Below, piece by piece: positions 8,055 through 18,800 of a stretch of DNA of 64,000 nucleotides. This stretch comes from Firmicutes bacterium UBA1739. GTDB lineage: Bacteria; Bacillota; Clostridia; Peptostreptococcales; Anaerovoracaceae. Position numbers and translations under genes: made by a program. The first letter of the stretch is position 1. Every line of letters starts with the position of its first letter. The notes under the pieces were generated by a model. It was not told the DNA's origin, ran no database searches, and saw only the letters and a program-made list of their open reading frames with translations. The DNA is taken from the NCBI GenBank assembly GCA_002315385.1, contig DCHZ01000040.1, positions 1 to 64,000 of the forward strand. The letters run 5' to 3'.

Positions 8055-9137
8055 CTATTGCTCTTTAAAGCGTATTTGCAGATTCAGTTTTATATACATT
8101 TTTTCGTCTTCTTCATATATAGATGCATATCCGTGTCTGGAAGTTGAAGCCCGTTCAAAATATGTATTGTCGAACAAATATTGTTTAAATTTATCACGAT
8201 TGTAAATGTGATAAGCAATAACATCACCATCTGCTTTTACAACAATGTACCCTCCGTTAGAATCATTGATGCCATACCATCGCTCAGAAGGTTCCAGTCC
8301 CAATGCCTTTGCACACAAAAATTCTTTAAATTTGTGCTCATAAAAGCCTTCCCAGGGAAATGACATTTTGTTTTCATTTTCCAAATGCTCTATAACACTT
8401 GAACAATTTGTTATATTCGTTGAATACGAAAATAACAGCATTTCAGCAATAATGTTTTCCATTTTGCTGTCAATCATCTGAAGGTTTCCGGCGAAAACTG
8501 AATTCGCAGGCTTTACATAACTGATTTTTCCTCCCAGTGAAATAATTTCAGCGATTCTATCCATAATTTTTGTTCGGGTATCAATGCTATTTATGGCTTC
8601 CATTTGTGTCTTGTTTATTCCCGACACTTCATATATGAAGTTCGTTGCTCCGGATGCGTTTAACAGCGTCGGTGCTCCACCTAAATAAGATTTTATACTA
8701 AACCCCATAATCTGATCTATTCCGGTATTGGTATCATGAACTTCCATTTTGATATCCGTCACATCTGTTGAAGGCGCGGCCAATCTCTTGCATCCGATTG
8801 AATTTAAAAAAACTTCACCATGATTAATACTGAATTGTCTTCCTCTTGCAGATAAAATATCCTGTAATAATAATTTTGCCTCCGCTTTAAACTCTTCTTT
8901 TGTCATAGTTTTACACAAAGACGAATTCTTACTGATTTCAACCAATGTATCGTTTTTTACCATAAAATCAATTTCAACGTTTTTATCTTCCTTGCGAATA
9001 ATTCGAATAATAGGGAAACACATTCGGGTTATCCTTTGAAGATGTTCGTCAGCGGCATATAGTTCACTTTCCCCTATAAGGTATACCAAAACATAAAACT
9101 CGCTCCAATCTCCTTTATTCTTGCTTCCTATAATCAC
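8055..9137 (-). CDS. HpaII-family type II restriction endonuclease
   Basis: A 360-aa protein matching the HpaII restriction endonuclease family: the N-terminal GSKNKGDWSEFYVLVYLIG and LYAADEHLQ, and the central GFSIKSYLGGAPTLLNASGA, in which the D/E-x-K-like catalytic core of the family sits (I see SIKS, with acidic residues just upstream in DIKMEVHD). HpaII cuts CCGG; assigning that specificity here is inference from family. The gene lies 14 bp downstream of the C5-methyltransferase. Length agrees with HpaII (about 358 aa). It looks intact, so a protecting methylase is required; the neighbouring one is the obvious candidate. Confidence 0.88.
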   Translation of the reverse strand: MIIGSKNKGDWSEFYVLVYLIGESELYAADEHLQRITRMCFPIIRIIRKEDKNVEIDFMVKNDTLVEISKNSSLCKTMTKEEFKAEAKLLLQDILSARGRQFSINHGEVFLNSIGCKRLAAPSTDVTDIKMEVHDTNTGIDQIMGFSIKSYLGGAPTLLNASGATNFIYEVSGINKTQMEAINSIDTRTKIMDRIAEIISLGGKISYVKPANSVFAGNLQMIDSKMENIIAEMLLFSYSTNITNCSSVIEHLENENKMSFPWEGFYEHKFKEFLCAKALGLEPSERWYGINDSNGGYIVVKADGDVIAYHIYNRDKFKQYLFDNTYFERASTSRHGYASIYEEDEKMYIKLNLQIRFKEQ

Positions 9138-9151
9138 AATTATATCCCCCT

Positions 9152-10165
9152 CTATTTCCGTTCTTGTGAGAATAAAACTTTTTTTATCTCATTTGCTATT
9201 GCCTCAATAACATTTACCGTAACACTGTTTCCAAACTGTTTATAAAGGTGAGTATCTGCCAAAACCAGTTTAAAACTATCCGGGAAGCCCTGCAGTCGTG
9301 CCCATTCCCGAGGAGTCATTTTTCTAATATCTTCTTTATTTATATCTCCTTTAATATGAGTTACCGGTATCATACTGTGTGGTCGTTGATCGATAATCAG
9401 ATTTCTTTCACGTCCCATACCTCCACACACAATTGCACCTGCAATTCCATCCCATTCGCGGATTTCATATCCAAATCCATGTCCTGCTGCTTCATGTCGT
9501 GCTTTATGACGCCGAAGGGTTTCAACATAGACATCTGACAGATAATAATTTGCCGGTATCGGGGCATCCTGAATAATATCAACTATTCTTTTTGTATCAT
9601 CGCTTCCTTCCGGAAATCTAAATGTACTGCTGTCAATATCATTTCTAAAACACACAAGGTAAATACGTTCTCTGTTTTGCGGAACACCAAAGTCTTTGCT
9701 GTTTAATACTTTGTCAAAAACGGTATATCCGATTTCTTTAAAAGCACCTTTTATTATTTTAAATGTGCGCCCTCTGTCATGTATAGCAAGACCTTTTACA
9801 TTTTCGCAAAAAATAACTTCGGGTTTATGTTCTTCGCATATTCTTACAACATCCTGAAACAAAGTTCCGCGACATTTCCCCTTATAATCGTCATCAAAAC
9901 CCATACGTTTTCCCGCGAGTGAAAACGCCTGGCATGGGAATCCGGCTAAACAAATATCAAAAGCGGGTATTTCTTTTTCATCAATTTGGGTAATATCTCC
10001 GGCAATTTCAAAAGAATCATTAAAGTTCGCTTTATATGTCCTTTGAGCAAATGTATCCCATTCGCTTACAAACACGGTTTCTATTCTATCACCGAAAGCT
10101 CGATCAAATCCTATTCTTATTCCTCCAATGCCTGCAAACAAATCAATTGATTTAATCTTTTCCAT
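9152..10165 (-). CDS. DNA (cytosine-5)-methyltransferase
   Basis: An intact 337-aa m5C methyltransferase. All main motifs are present: SIDLFAGIGGIRIGF (I, SAM binding) at the N-terminus, GFPCQAFSLAGKR (IV, catalytic Cys), ENVKGL (VI), QNRERIYLV (VIII), TPREWARLQGFPDSF (IX) and KQFGNSVTVNVIEAI (X). The frame extends 13 codons further, but the ATG at 10165 gives the usual start just before motif I, and GGAGG lies 12 nt ahead. The gene overlaps vsr by 14 bp. With the HpaII-type nuclease it forms a type II restriction-modification pair; target sequence cannot be read from the protein. Confidence 0.95.
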   Translation of the reverse strand: MEKIKSIDLFAGIGGIRIGFDRAFGDRIETVFVSEWDTFAQRTYKANFNDSFEIAGDITQIDEKEIPAFDICLAGFPCQAFSLAGKRMGFDDDYKGKCRGTLFQDVVRICEEHKPEVIFCENVKGLAIHDRGRTFKIIKGAFKEIGYTVFDKVLNSKDFGVPQNRERIYLVCFRNDIDSSTFRFPEGSDDTKRIVDIIQDAPIPANYYLSDVYVETLRRHKARHEAAGHGFGYEIREWDGIAGAIVCGGMGRERNLIIDQRPHSMIPVTHIKGDINKEDIRKMTPREWARLQGFPDSFKLVLADTHLYKQFGNSVTVNVIEAIANEIKKVLFSQERK

Positions 10166-10571
10166 CTTTTCCAATTGCCTCCAAAATAGTCTGTACACAT
10201 TCATTTAAATGCTTTTTTACATCTCTACCCCAAAATCTTAGTACTGTCCAACCTTCATTATGCAAATGCTCCGTAACTTCAATATCTCTTTGAATATTTC
10301 TTTCAATTTTAGGTATCCAAAACTCTTTATTACTTTTAATATCTTTTTTTCGGTTTTCCCAATCATATCCGTGCCAAAATTCACCATCAATAAACACCGC
10401 AACTTTTTTTGTTTTCCATGCAATGTCCGGATGACCAAAAACATCCTTTACATTTTTACGATAGCGAATTCCTTTTTCCCAAAGAGCATGCCTTAATAAT
10501 AACTCAATCCCCGAGTCCTTATTTTTAACTTGTTTCATGTTATAACTAATCTGTTCTTTCGTCTTATTCAC
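10152..10571 (-). CDS. vsr: Very-short-patch mismatch endonuclease (Vsr family)
   Basis: A 139-aa Vsr/DUF559-fold nuclease. It has the N-terminal SYNMKQVKNKDSGIELLLRHAL, then RYRKNV, PDIAW (metal-binding Asp region), KVAVFIDGEFWHGYDW, and LRFWGRDV. Vsr nicks T:G mismatches arising by deamination of 5-methylcytosine, which explains its coupling to a C5-methyltransferase. Compared with E. coli Vsr, the usual GCFWHxHxC zinc-ligand cysteines are replaced (GEFWHGYDW), as in many Gram-positive members. The start is GTG with GGAGTG six bases upstream. It is first in the R-M operon. Confidence 0.9.
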   Translation of the reverse strand: MNKTKEQISYNMKQVKNKDSGIELLLRHALWEKGIRYRKNVKDVFGHPDIAWKTKKVAVFIDGEFWHGYDWENRKKDIKSNKEFWIPKIERNIQRDIEVTEHLHNEGWTVLRFWGRDVKKHLNECVQTILEAIGKDGKD

Positions 10572-10591
10572 AAAATCACTCCAAGTCTAAT

Positions 10592-10774
10592 TACATAAAT
10601 AAATCTCAGGCTATTCCTTTATTGGCAAATAATACATGGCGTATCGAAACTATATTTAGTACAGGGAATGTTGATACCCATTCTACACTTAATAATCAAT
10701 GTTTTGCTCATTTATTAATTCAATCAAAGATATTCCCGCAGGCAAAAATATTATTTCTAATTTCAAAAGAATAA
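10592..10774 (+). other. Possible C-terminal gene remnant, plus strand
   Basis: The 343-bp gap between vsr and ssb holds one coherent plus-strand frame of about 60 residues ending at TAA 10772-10774. It contains NTWRIETIFSTGNVDTHSTL and FAHLLIQSKIFPQAKI, an amino-acid mix that looks coding rather than random, but there is no start codon or ribosome site. It opposes all neighbours. It may be the tail of a gene cut off when the R-M or conjugative block was inserted. I cannot name the family; the rest of the gap is AT-rich with a terminator at its right end. Confidence 0.3.
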
Positions 10775-10834
10775 TTTATTTTTAGCTACTATCCGTTAAA
10801 TTATATCATAATATTCGTGTTGCCGAAACACCCC

Positions 10835-10887
10835 AAAAAACAAAAATCCCGGCACCCTCCCCGAAGCTACTGCCTCAGGGCCGGGAT
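10835..10887 (-). terminator. Rho-independent terminator of the ssb end of the element
   Basis: On the minus strand ATCCCGGC pairs with GCCGGGAT (10880-10887 and 10846-10853), followed by TTTTTGTTTTTTGG. It lies 27 bp past the ssb stop and ends the long leftward transcript of the conjugative element. Confidence 0.85.
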
Positions 10888-10914
10888 GCCGGTCACTTTA
10901 TCTTCGTTTTCTGT

Positions 10915-11400
10915 CTATTTTTCTTCTTCCATATATCGTCTTTCTCTGTTCTGACTGTTGTTTCTCATTCGATTATCCGGGCGGTATGTGATTTCTTTCA
11001 CACCGTCCATATCAGCAAAAGGGCTTTTGTCCCTTTCTGCCGCCATATGGTCTTTCAGAACTGTGTTGAATTCATTGTAGATATTCTGCGAATGGTCTAT
11101 GTACTGCACGGTGTAACCCATTGCAATATGCGATGAGTCGTTCCGGCGGTCTTTTACCTCAACACTTCTCGCCATTCCGATGAATTCAATCAGGTCACCT
11201 TTTCCATATTTTGAAAGCTCCTTTGCCTGCTCGTTAAACGCGGTTATCGGAACCGGAACATCGGAAACATTCTCCCCCTTTTCACCTGTCCATACATATA
11301 CAACATTGTTTGTTACAAGAAATTCCTCCTGACTGTTTCTGCTCACACGCTTCGTCAGTTCCGGATCTCTTCCGAGTCTTCCTTTAATTACATTAAGCAT
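10915..11400 (-). CDS. Single-stranded DNA-binding-like protein (OB fold)
   Basis: A 161-aa OB-fold protein resembling element-encoded SSB: LNVIKGRLGRDPELTK at the start is the typical SSB first strand, followed by VPVPITAFNEQAKELSKYGKG, the SSB segment with the conserved AxxxxKGD-like pattern, and IEFIGMARS. The C-terminus lacks the acidic DDDIPF tail of housekeeping SSB. I use ATG 11400 with GGAG seven bases upstream; a longer frame starting MPPAKGG is less likely. SSBs of conjugative elements coat the transferred strand. It is the last gene before a strong terminator. Confidence 0.8.
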   Translation of the reverse strand: MLNVIKGRLGRDPELTKRVSRNSQEEFLVTNNVVYVWTGEKGENVSDVPVPITAFNEQAKELSKYGKGDLIEFIGMARSVEVKDRRNDSSHIAMGYTVQYIDHSQNIYNEFNTVLKDHMAAERDKSPFADMDGVKEITYRPDNRMRNNSQNRERRYMEEEK

Positions 11401-11592
11401 AATAATCTCCATTCCGCCGCCTTTGGCCGGCGGCACAAATATTAATGAAAGTGTTTCACGCCTTCAATTCTTGGTGTTATAATTAATTAGATTATCAAGG
11501 CATCCCGGCATCACTATCAGATGCACCCACCCGTTTTGTTATTGATGTGCAGGTGCACCTCTTTTCTTAGGTGGGAATACCGTAAAAATGGT

Positions 11593-11655
11593 TCACAAGG
11601 TGAGCCTTCTTTTCGTGCCCAATTCATGTTTTGATGTCAAATTACTTTCTTTCAC
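11593..11655 (-). CDS. Putative 20-aa leader ORF upstream of ssb
   Basis: A GTG-started 20-codon ORF preceded by AAGGAGG at ideal spacing sits in the 305-bp gap between the ArdC-like gene and ssb. It would encode a basic peptide beginning KESNLTSK. The same gap contains the perfect 10-bp palindrome AGGTGCACCT near 11552-11561. No homologue is recognised. Translation is plausible from the SD alone; a leader-peptide role is a guess. Confidence 0.3.
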   Translation of the reverse strand: MKESNLTSKHELGTKRRLTL

Positions 11656-11705
11656 ACTAATTCCTCCTTAATTTCCGCCTGAATCTGCTGTTTTTCAGGC
11701 TTTGT

Positions 11706-12704
11706 TCAGCGCTCCGGGTTCATATCCCGGAAATCGTTTCCCGCAGTTATTTCCCGTATCCGGTTTTTTTCAGAAACCATCCGGTTTTCATGTCCGGCTT
11801 CTCTGTTTTTTTCTTCCGTAAACTCATTAAACTTTTCCTCAATCCCGGTTATCATTTCGTTAGAAGTTTTCCGGATAATCTCAAGGCTTTTTCTCAGCTC
11901 GTCGGTATTCCTTCCTTTACACCATGCAGCAAGGTACGGAAATGAGTATTCGGAAGTATCAAGTGACAGAAATGAAGCCACTATACAGGCATTACTCTCC
12001 GCCTCCAGTTCTCTGGTCATCCTGTCCTTCTTTATCCCGCTGTCATCCTGCTTCTCATTTTCAGGTGAGTGCATCAGACTGTGGGAAATCTCATGAAGCA
12101 TGGTCTTGATATTCTGCATTTCGCTCATTCCTTCATTTATTACGATTCTGCCTTCGGCAAAACTGCAGTATCCCTTAACCTCTCCCCGAAGCTTTTCAAA
12201 TGAAATCGGCAAAGGTGAAACCGCCTTCAGAGCTTCAACAATGGCAGGATAGTCCCTGACTTCACCCTGAAGCTCGTTCATCAGCTGCGGAAGCGGCTCC
12301 CCCTCTGTCTGCGCATAATCATAAACATACATCGGCATAAATCCGGGAACTGTTTTTATCTCCTTATCAGTCCTGACATTTCCGAAAGAATCTGTTTTTG
12401 TTACTTCAGCTTCCACTTTTCTCGGACTGTACCCAATAATTCTGATTCCTTTTTCGCCGGCTTTCACATTTCTGTTGAAATTCTTCTTCCATGAAGCGTA
12501 CCCGGCAACCATAGAAGCATCCGGTCGCTGGGCGAATATCAGCATTACATTTCCGTAGCTGTAATTATGGAATTTCGACATTGCTTTAAGGTAATTCCTG
12601 TAATTCTCGGATTCAAAAACTTCCTGCACGCCTTTTTCAATCCGCTCAAGCATTTCGCTGATTTTTTCAGACCTTGAAGATTTTGTTTTTATCTGTCTTT
12701 TCAT
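11706..12704 (-). CDS. ArdC-like antirestriction / zinc metallopeptidase protein
   Basis: A 332-aa protein with the ArdC N-terminal ssDNA-binding domain (DUF1738-like): RNYLKAMSKFHNYSYGNVML, then RPDASMVAGYASWKKNF and VKAGEKGIRIIGY. A C-terminal zincin domain carries the HExxH motif in TMLHEISHSLMH near residue 207 and the downstream ELEAESNACIVAS, whose Glu is a likely third zinc ligand. ArdC of plasmid pSA protects incoming DNA from restriction. In a mobile element beside restriction genes such a role makes sense, though activity here is inferred. RBS GGAG precedes the ATG. Confidence 0.85.
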   Translation of the reverse strand: MKRQIKTKSSRSEKISEMLERIEKGVQEVFESENYRNYLKAMSKFHNYSYGNVMLIFAQRPDASMVAGYASWKKNFNRNVKAGEKGIRIIGYSPRKVEAEVTKTDSFGNVRTDKEIKTVPGFMPMYVYDYAQTEGEPLPQLMNELQGEVRDYPAIVEALKAVSPLPISFEKLRGEVKGYCSFAEGRIVINEGMSEMQNIKTMLHEISHSLMHSPENEKQDDSGIKKDRMTRELEAESNACIVASFLSLDTSEYSFPYLAAWCKGRNTDELRKSLEIIRKTSNEMITGIEEKFNEFTEEKNREAGHENRMVSEKNRIREITAGNDFRDMNPER

Positions 12705-12725
12705 TCATTTTCTCCATATAACCCT

Positions 12726-12866
12726 TCATTTTTTTACAGAAAGCCGACATATATTACACTGAACTCCGAAATTTCTCCGGTAATTCGCGTATACATGCCG
12801 GTCTGTTTTCCCGCAGCTGTTGCAGACACTATGAGTCATACAGGTATTCCAATCCTGCCAATTCAT
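12726..12866 (-). CDS. Small zinc-ribbon protein, 46 aa
   Basis: A 46-aa ORF starting MNWQDWNTC, with CNSCGKTDRHV and VQCNICRLSVKK: two CxxC pairs about 18 residues apart, the arrangement of a zinc ribbon. It lies between the giant surface-protein gene (20 bp downstream of its stop) and the ArdC-like gene. The ribosome site is weak. The frame continues upstream into the end of the giant gene, so the start is uncertain. Real-gene status rests on the regular cysteine spacing. Function unknown. Confidence 0.45.
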   Translation of the reverse strand: MNWQDWNTCMTHSVCNSCGKTDRHVYANYRRNFGVQCNICRLSVKK

Positions 12867-12885
12867 CACTCTGCATCGAGCCGCA

Positions 12886-15800
12886 TTAATATTTCCTGTG
12901 ATAATCCCAGTATTTATACTTATCATCCACGATGACGGGAACTTCACACTCCAGCGGTTCATGTCCGTCATCATAGTATGCGGTGAAGATAAATATTAGC
13001 TCTGTTGCCGTATCGCTGCTCCATCGCTTCTTCATTTCATTGCTCCAAAGTCTGCCGGAAAAGGTTTCCACCGGCCCGTTTTCTCCGTCTTCCGATGCGG
13101 TTTTACTCATCACAGTCAGATAATCTGTTCCCTTTATCTCGCAGGTCACTTCCGAAGGCTCTCCCTCGACATCAGATATGAGCAGGAACCTTTCACCACT
13201 CCAGAACACATTTGTTCCGCGCTTTTTCGGGTCGCTCTGAAGCACATATTCCGAAAACTCCATAGGATAATCTATATCATCACCAAACCGGCTGCGGTTA
13301 AACCGTATCCGGTTATTGTCCCAGTCAGGCGTATGATAAACCCTGCCGGTAATGCTGTAGACCTTGTCGGGCGTGGTCCGTATTACCGTAAATTCATACT
13401 CCTTCATATCAAGCCCGTCATCGTCCTGAGTGGTACATACCACCCTGTAATCTCCGGGAATTCCCTTTATTACATTCGTCTCACACTGAGGATATGAACC
13501 GGTTTTCTCATCATAATTTACAAAATTATCTCTGAATGTTTCGATTTTTTCAAAGTAGGCCGCCACTTCACTCCTGTAATAGACTTCTATTACAACTGTC
13601 TGTTCATCATGTTCATCGCCGTCATCAACCGAAGCCTTCATCGTAAAGTCATCCTTCTGATTTACCGGATGCGGATCTGTGGTAAGACCGGTAACTTCCG
13701 GAACATGTCCATTTAACGGATCCTCCCCATCATCCGTATCGTCTTCCTTCACACCGCCATCCCTGATATAAAATGTGATTGATACTACATTTGATTCTTT
13801 ATCATAAGGAGCGCTTCCCGTATTGTCCTCCTGCCAGTGCTCCACAGTGTATTTTCCGTCTACGTAAAAGCAGGTTATCGGCTCGGAAAGAATCCCTCCG
13901 GTTCCCTCGGAAACGTTCCCGTACCGGTCAACAATGTATGCTGCATCGGGATGCTCACCGTCATTAAATGGCGTATGAGTATATCTCCAGTATGATTTTT
14001 TGCTCGGGTCATCCTCATAGTCGGAATAATGCACTTCGTAAACTATGGTCTCGCCTTTATCATATGTCAGCGGCGCTTTCTCCGACGGCTTCGGCACTTC
14101 CTCTTCCGTCACTTTCAGCACTCCGCCCTTCACAGACCAGGCTCCGGCAGCTTCATCGCTGTAGATGTTTTCTTCTGTCGCATATATCTTATGACCGTGG
14201 TCGAGATAATAAATCTTAAAATCACAGATGCTCCATCTGTCATCATCTGAGAAAAAAGTGAATGTCGTTTTCCCGTCATCGCTGAAATTCTTATACAAAA
14301 GGCATCTTTTCCCATCCATAGTTACTCCGTATTCTTCATCCACTGACAGGTTATATACATCCGTATCGATGTTCAGAACCTTTGCCGACACTTTCTTAAT
14401 CTCCGCCATGCTGATTACAGTCACTTTGTTTACCTTTTCACTTCTGCAATAACCGCCGGCTGTAAAGCTGCTGCTGTCTTTCACAAAGCTTAAAGGTCCC
14501 GCATTATGCACGAGAGAATTACCGGGAATATCTTTAAATTCTTTTACTGCTTCTGCTCCGGAGCAGGTAATTATATCCTTTGTCATTTTTGCTTTGTCCG
14601 GGGTCATATAGATACTGTCATAATACCGGTATCCGCTTCCGGATTCGGTAAGAAAATTCCTGTCCGAAACAGCAAAGTTTCCGGGATAGTTATAAACACC
14701 TGTTCTGCTTCCCTCATCAATACCGGAGAGTGCATACGTGAGTTTTACGTCATACAGAAGTCTGTTGTCTGTATTTTTGAATTCCATCAGCTGCATGTTG
14801 CTGTAAAGATTTGTTTCCCTGAACCCGAAGTAATAAGGCGTTACCTTAATCAGTCCCGGATATGAATACGAAACGAATTCATTATTATCAAAAGGTGATT
14901 CCGTACTGAATTTATCCGCATAGGGCATGGTGCTTTCAATATTTACCGATACCGTATCTGTATGATTTTCCGCATATTCCGAAATATCATAAACAGTAAA
15001 TGAACCGATTTCACGGACAGGCGAAATACTTCCGCTGACTGTATTCCGGGTTCCCGAAATGTTTCTCGTGCTCCCGGAAAAATCTTCGGTCTCATCTGAA
15101 GGCTTCGCATAATAGAGTGCAAGGTTATCGATAAACATGTTGTATGTGAGAATTTTGCTTCCTGCGGTCTGGCTTCCTCCAAAACTTATTGTATTTACTC
15201 CTTCCGAAAGCGGGACTGTAACAGCCTGATTATCAAGTCCGGTTCCTCTTTCCTCAATTCTCCTGAAAAACACCTGCTCCCCGTTGTTTTTAATGAGTAT
15301 TTCGTTCATTAAAGATGCACTGCCGGCTTCAAGACTTACATCAAAAGTTAATAATGCTTTTCTTCCTTCCAGTTTTCCGGTATCCACCGTAACTGTTTTT
15401 TCAGCTGCCGAATAATTCGTTCCCGATTTACAGCCTTCGAGATTAAGAGATATAATATTAAACCTTCCATCGGTAATGGCAGATTTGGGCTCTGCCTCCG
15501 AATAGGAAAAACTGTCATTTAATGAATCCGGTGTTTCATAGTCTTCAACCTCCGCGGAAACCACGCGGTACTCTTTCTTGTTAAAAAGACCGCTTTTTTC
15601 CACAGCCGCATCTTCACCGCCCGAAGTTTCATTTTTTTCAATATCGACTTTTACATTACCGTTTGAAGTGTATTCATAGTAATACTTTCTTCCGGCTTCA
15701 AGGTTAAAGGTTCCGGAAATACATGAAGCTGCCGCACCGGTTTTCGTTACCTGAAGTACATTTCTGTAAGAGGAATTTACCGCATTTGAAATTACATTTC

Positions 15801-18800
15801 CTAGTTTTGAATAAAAGTTGTCCGAAACAGTCACTTCGTAAACGCTCCCGCCGCCGGCTTCAATTTCGTTTTTAAGCTGCTGCTGATATCCTGTCAGTGA
15901 TGCACTTTCTTTTACAATAATCACCTTTATCCGGTTTTCAAGTATTCTTTTTACCGTATCACTGAGGTTGCCCGTCAGTTCTTCGGTATTTGTATCGTAC
16001 ACTATCAGAATGTTTTTTCTGTCATCTGTGGAATAGCTCTGACCGAGATTTGACGCAATGCTTTCGTTGAGTGCCCGGTCTAAAGTTCTGTATCTTACAG
16101 ATGTTTTTGCATTAAGATTTCCGTCAAATTCCGTCGTACTCGACCCGCTCATTAAAAACTCAGCACTGAAGAGATTTTTCGAATAATGTACCGTCCCTCC
16201 GTAGCTTCCGCAGTTCAGGAACGATGTGTTCATCACCGCGTCCGAAGAATACGTACCTTCTTTCATATCGAAGCCTGCCGTATTGGTCAGATACTCTGTT
16301 ACCATTGATTTCCCGATTACTCCATACTGGCATGACGGCTGGTACAGAGTAACGATATCTCCCTTCTGAAATGCATACTCAATATCATTGGAAATTCTCT
16401 GATAAACCGCACTGCTGCTCTTTATTTTGTCCGAAATAATATGCATATCCGAATAAATATCGAAAGCCGACAGATATGAAATGTAATTTGTATCATTGTC
16501 ATAAGTGTATGTTCCGACAACGCTTCTGAATTCTCCTTTTTCGTTTTCGGCAGCTGTCAGCGAATCATATGTTCCGTATGAGGACCTGCTGATATTTTTG
16601 AGCGTTTTAATAATATTTCCGTCTTTATCAGCGGCATAAAAATCATAATTGCTTTCGGATTTGTTTTTCCTTCCCTTGAGAAGAACCACTCCCTTCACAT
16701 CGATTCCCATGCATTCAAGAATAAGAGACTGATTTATTTCCTGTGACATGGCTCTGATTGAGATATTTCCGTCTGAAAGACTCATATATCCTCTGTATAT
16801 TCTTCCGTTTTTCTTAAAGATAAAGTTTACGCAGCCGTTCAGAATTCTGCTGTAATGCTCATCCCCTGAGCATACTGTATTGCCGAATTTCTCGGATATT
16901 TTTCCGTTATCTGATGCATCAATGATATATATCCCGGTTTCCTTTATCGTATAAATATGTCCTTTTTCATCGGAGTAGGTATCTCCTCCCGCTTCTATAT
17001 TCACTGTCTTAAGATGCGCCCCTGTTTCTTTTTCAAAAACAGCAGTCTGCCCGTTGCCGGTAAAGAACACATATTTCGGGCTTACCGCAGAGTCCGTTAC
17101 AATTCTCGCGCTTCCTTTCATATAATTATTCAAACTTATCTCGGATTTGGATATTGGAACCTGCCATTTCACTTTTCCTGTAAAGGCATCCACCGCATAA
17201 AATTCCATTTTCTCCGGTTTTGCTGTATTATTTACATTTAATATATCGGCCGAGCTGTAGACCGGCTTTACAACATACATTGTGTCATTATCTACGGCAG
17301 ATGCATTTCCGTCAAAAATTGACCCGTATGCCTCCTGGTTTATACCGGAGGGGAAGTCCAGGGCTTTTGTTACTTTTGCCGAGCTGATATCCGGACTGTC
17401 GTCAGCTACTATACTGTGTGATTCGGTGTTTTCAGTATTGATGTCTTCTGAAATCAGATCCACCGAAATATCTCCGACAACTCCGTTTTCAAGAAGCTTT
17501 TCTTTAATTTTGTTCTTTATACTGCTGACCGCAGCGGCATCCGAATCATTTCCGGCAATTACTGCCACATTCGCCTTTTCGGCAGTCGTAAGTGACAGAC
17601 TCACCACAGGTGCAACGTTATCGACAACGGTTAAAAACGGTCTGTCCGCATTTCCGTTATTTCTTAATTCTTCAAGATCATACTCGGGCAGATACCTGCC
17701 GGAATATGTATCAAGCGAATCGGATGTAAGATAATCGCTGTCGTTAATGAATCTCGGTATTGTTTCATCAAGCCATACATCTTTAACCGCAATTCTGTAT
17801 TCCAGCATTCCCACGCCTTTATGCGTGTGAATTATGCTTTTAAGACTTCCGAATGACAGATCTTTTACATCCTGAGAATCGTTCAGTTTTTTCCAGCTGC
17901 CTGTCCCTGCCTCTCTGTAATACCAGGTTCTTTCCACTGTATCTCCCGAATCTGTAACGGATTTGTCCAGAACTGTAATGTCGGCAGTATCGCTCTTTTC
18001 ATTTCTGAGATATGATGCCTCGGTAAAGACCTGCGCTATCGGCGGCGTGTCGGTAATAACGCTGAAATCCTCTGAGTATGTGTCAACATCTCCCTTTGAA
18101 TCCTTTGCATATATTTCATAAGTAAATTCCTGCTCCGTATTGTTTTTTGTAAGAAACTCCACCTGAAGGTTTGTAAAATATTTATCATTTACCGCGCTGC
18201 TGTCTTTATTCACCTGGCCGGCGCAGATTACATCGTTTGTGGTATCTCCACCGCCCTCTCCGTTAAATCCGTTTCTGAGTTTTACAGTTTTGGATACTGT
18301 ATTTCCGTCCTTCTGTGAAATTTTCACCGTAAACTCGGTTAATGGATAATCGGGATGTGTTGCAACTGAAATATTAAGAATCTGTCTTCTGTTTTTTTTC
18401 TGCTTTCCGCCTAAAGAAGCCGATACATTCGGACAGTTAAGAACCTGTATTTCCTTAGTATCCGTTCCCTTCATCCCGTTTTTTATTCCCATTTTAAGGG
18501 TAACCGCATATCTCTGCCCGCCGGAGGTAGGCTTTGAAAACGACAGTTTTCTCGATGTTTTTCCGTCGCCTCCCGCATTGCTGCTGCATCCCGAATCATC
18601 TGAGTAGGTTGTTGATGTGACAAATCCGCTTCTGGCGTACATCTGTGATGACGAAAGAAATTCTCCGTCTGCGTAACAATGTGATTCGTTCAGTGCCTCC
18701 ACCGGATGACCCACATAGGTTACCGAAGGAAGGTCCAGTCTGACGGTCAGGTCCTCCACCTTGTCTATAATGTCAATTGATTTTATTTTTGAATCCACCT

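Noticed and set aside
10630..10650. tatcgaaac-like match to the rlmD 3' end as an attL candidate
   Set aside because: Only about ten bases agree and the match falls away at once; not better than chance.
12726..12974. 82-aa version of the zinc-ribbon ORF
   Set aside because: Its first 36 residues overlap the end of the giant gene in another frame; the shorter 46-aa form is more credible.
17282..17734. 150-aa plus-strand ORF inside the giant surface gene
   Set aside because: Ser/Thr/Ala-rich antisense shadow; no promoter or ribosome site and the sense frame is clearly coding.
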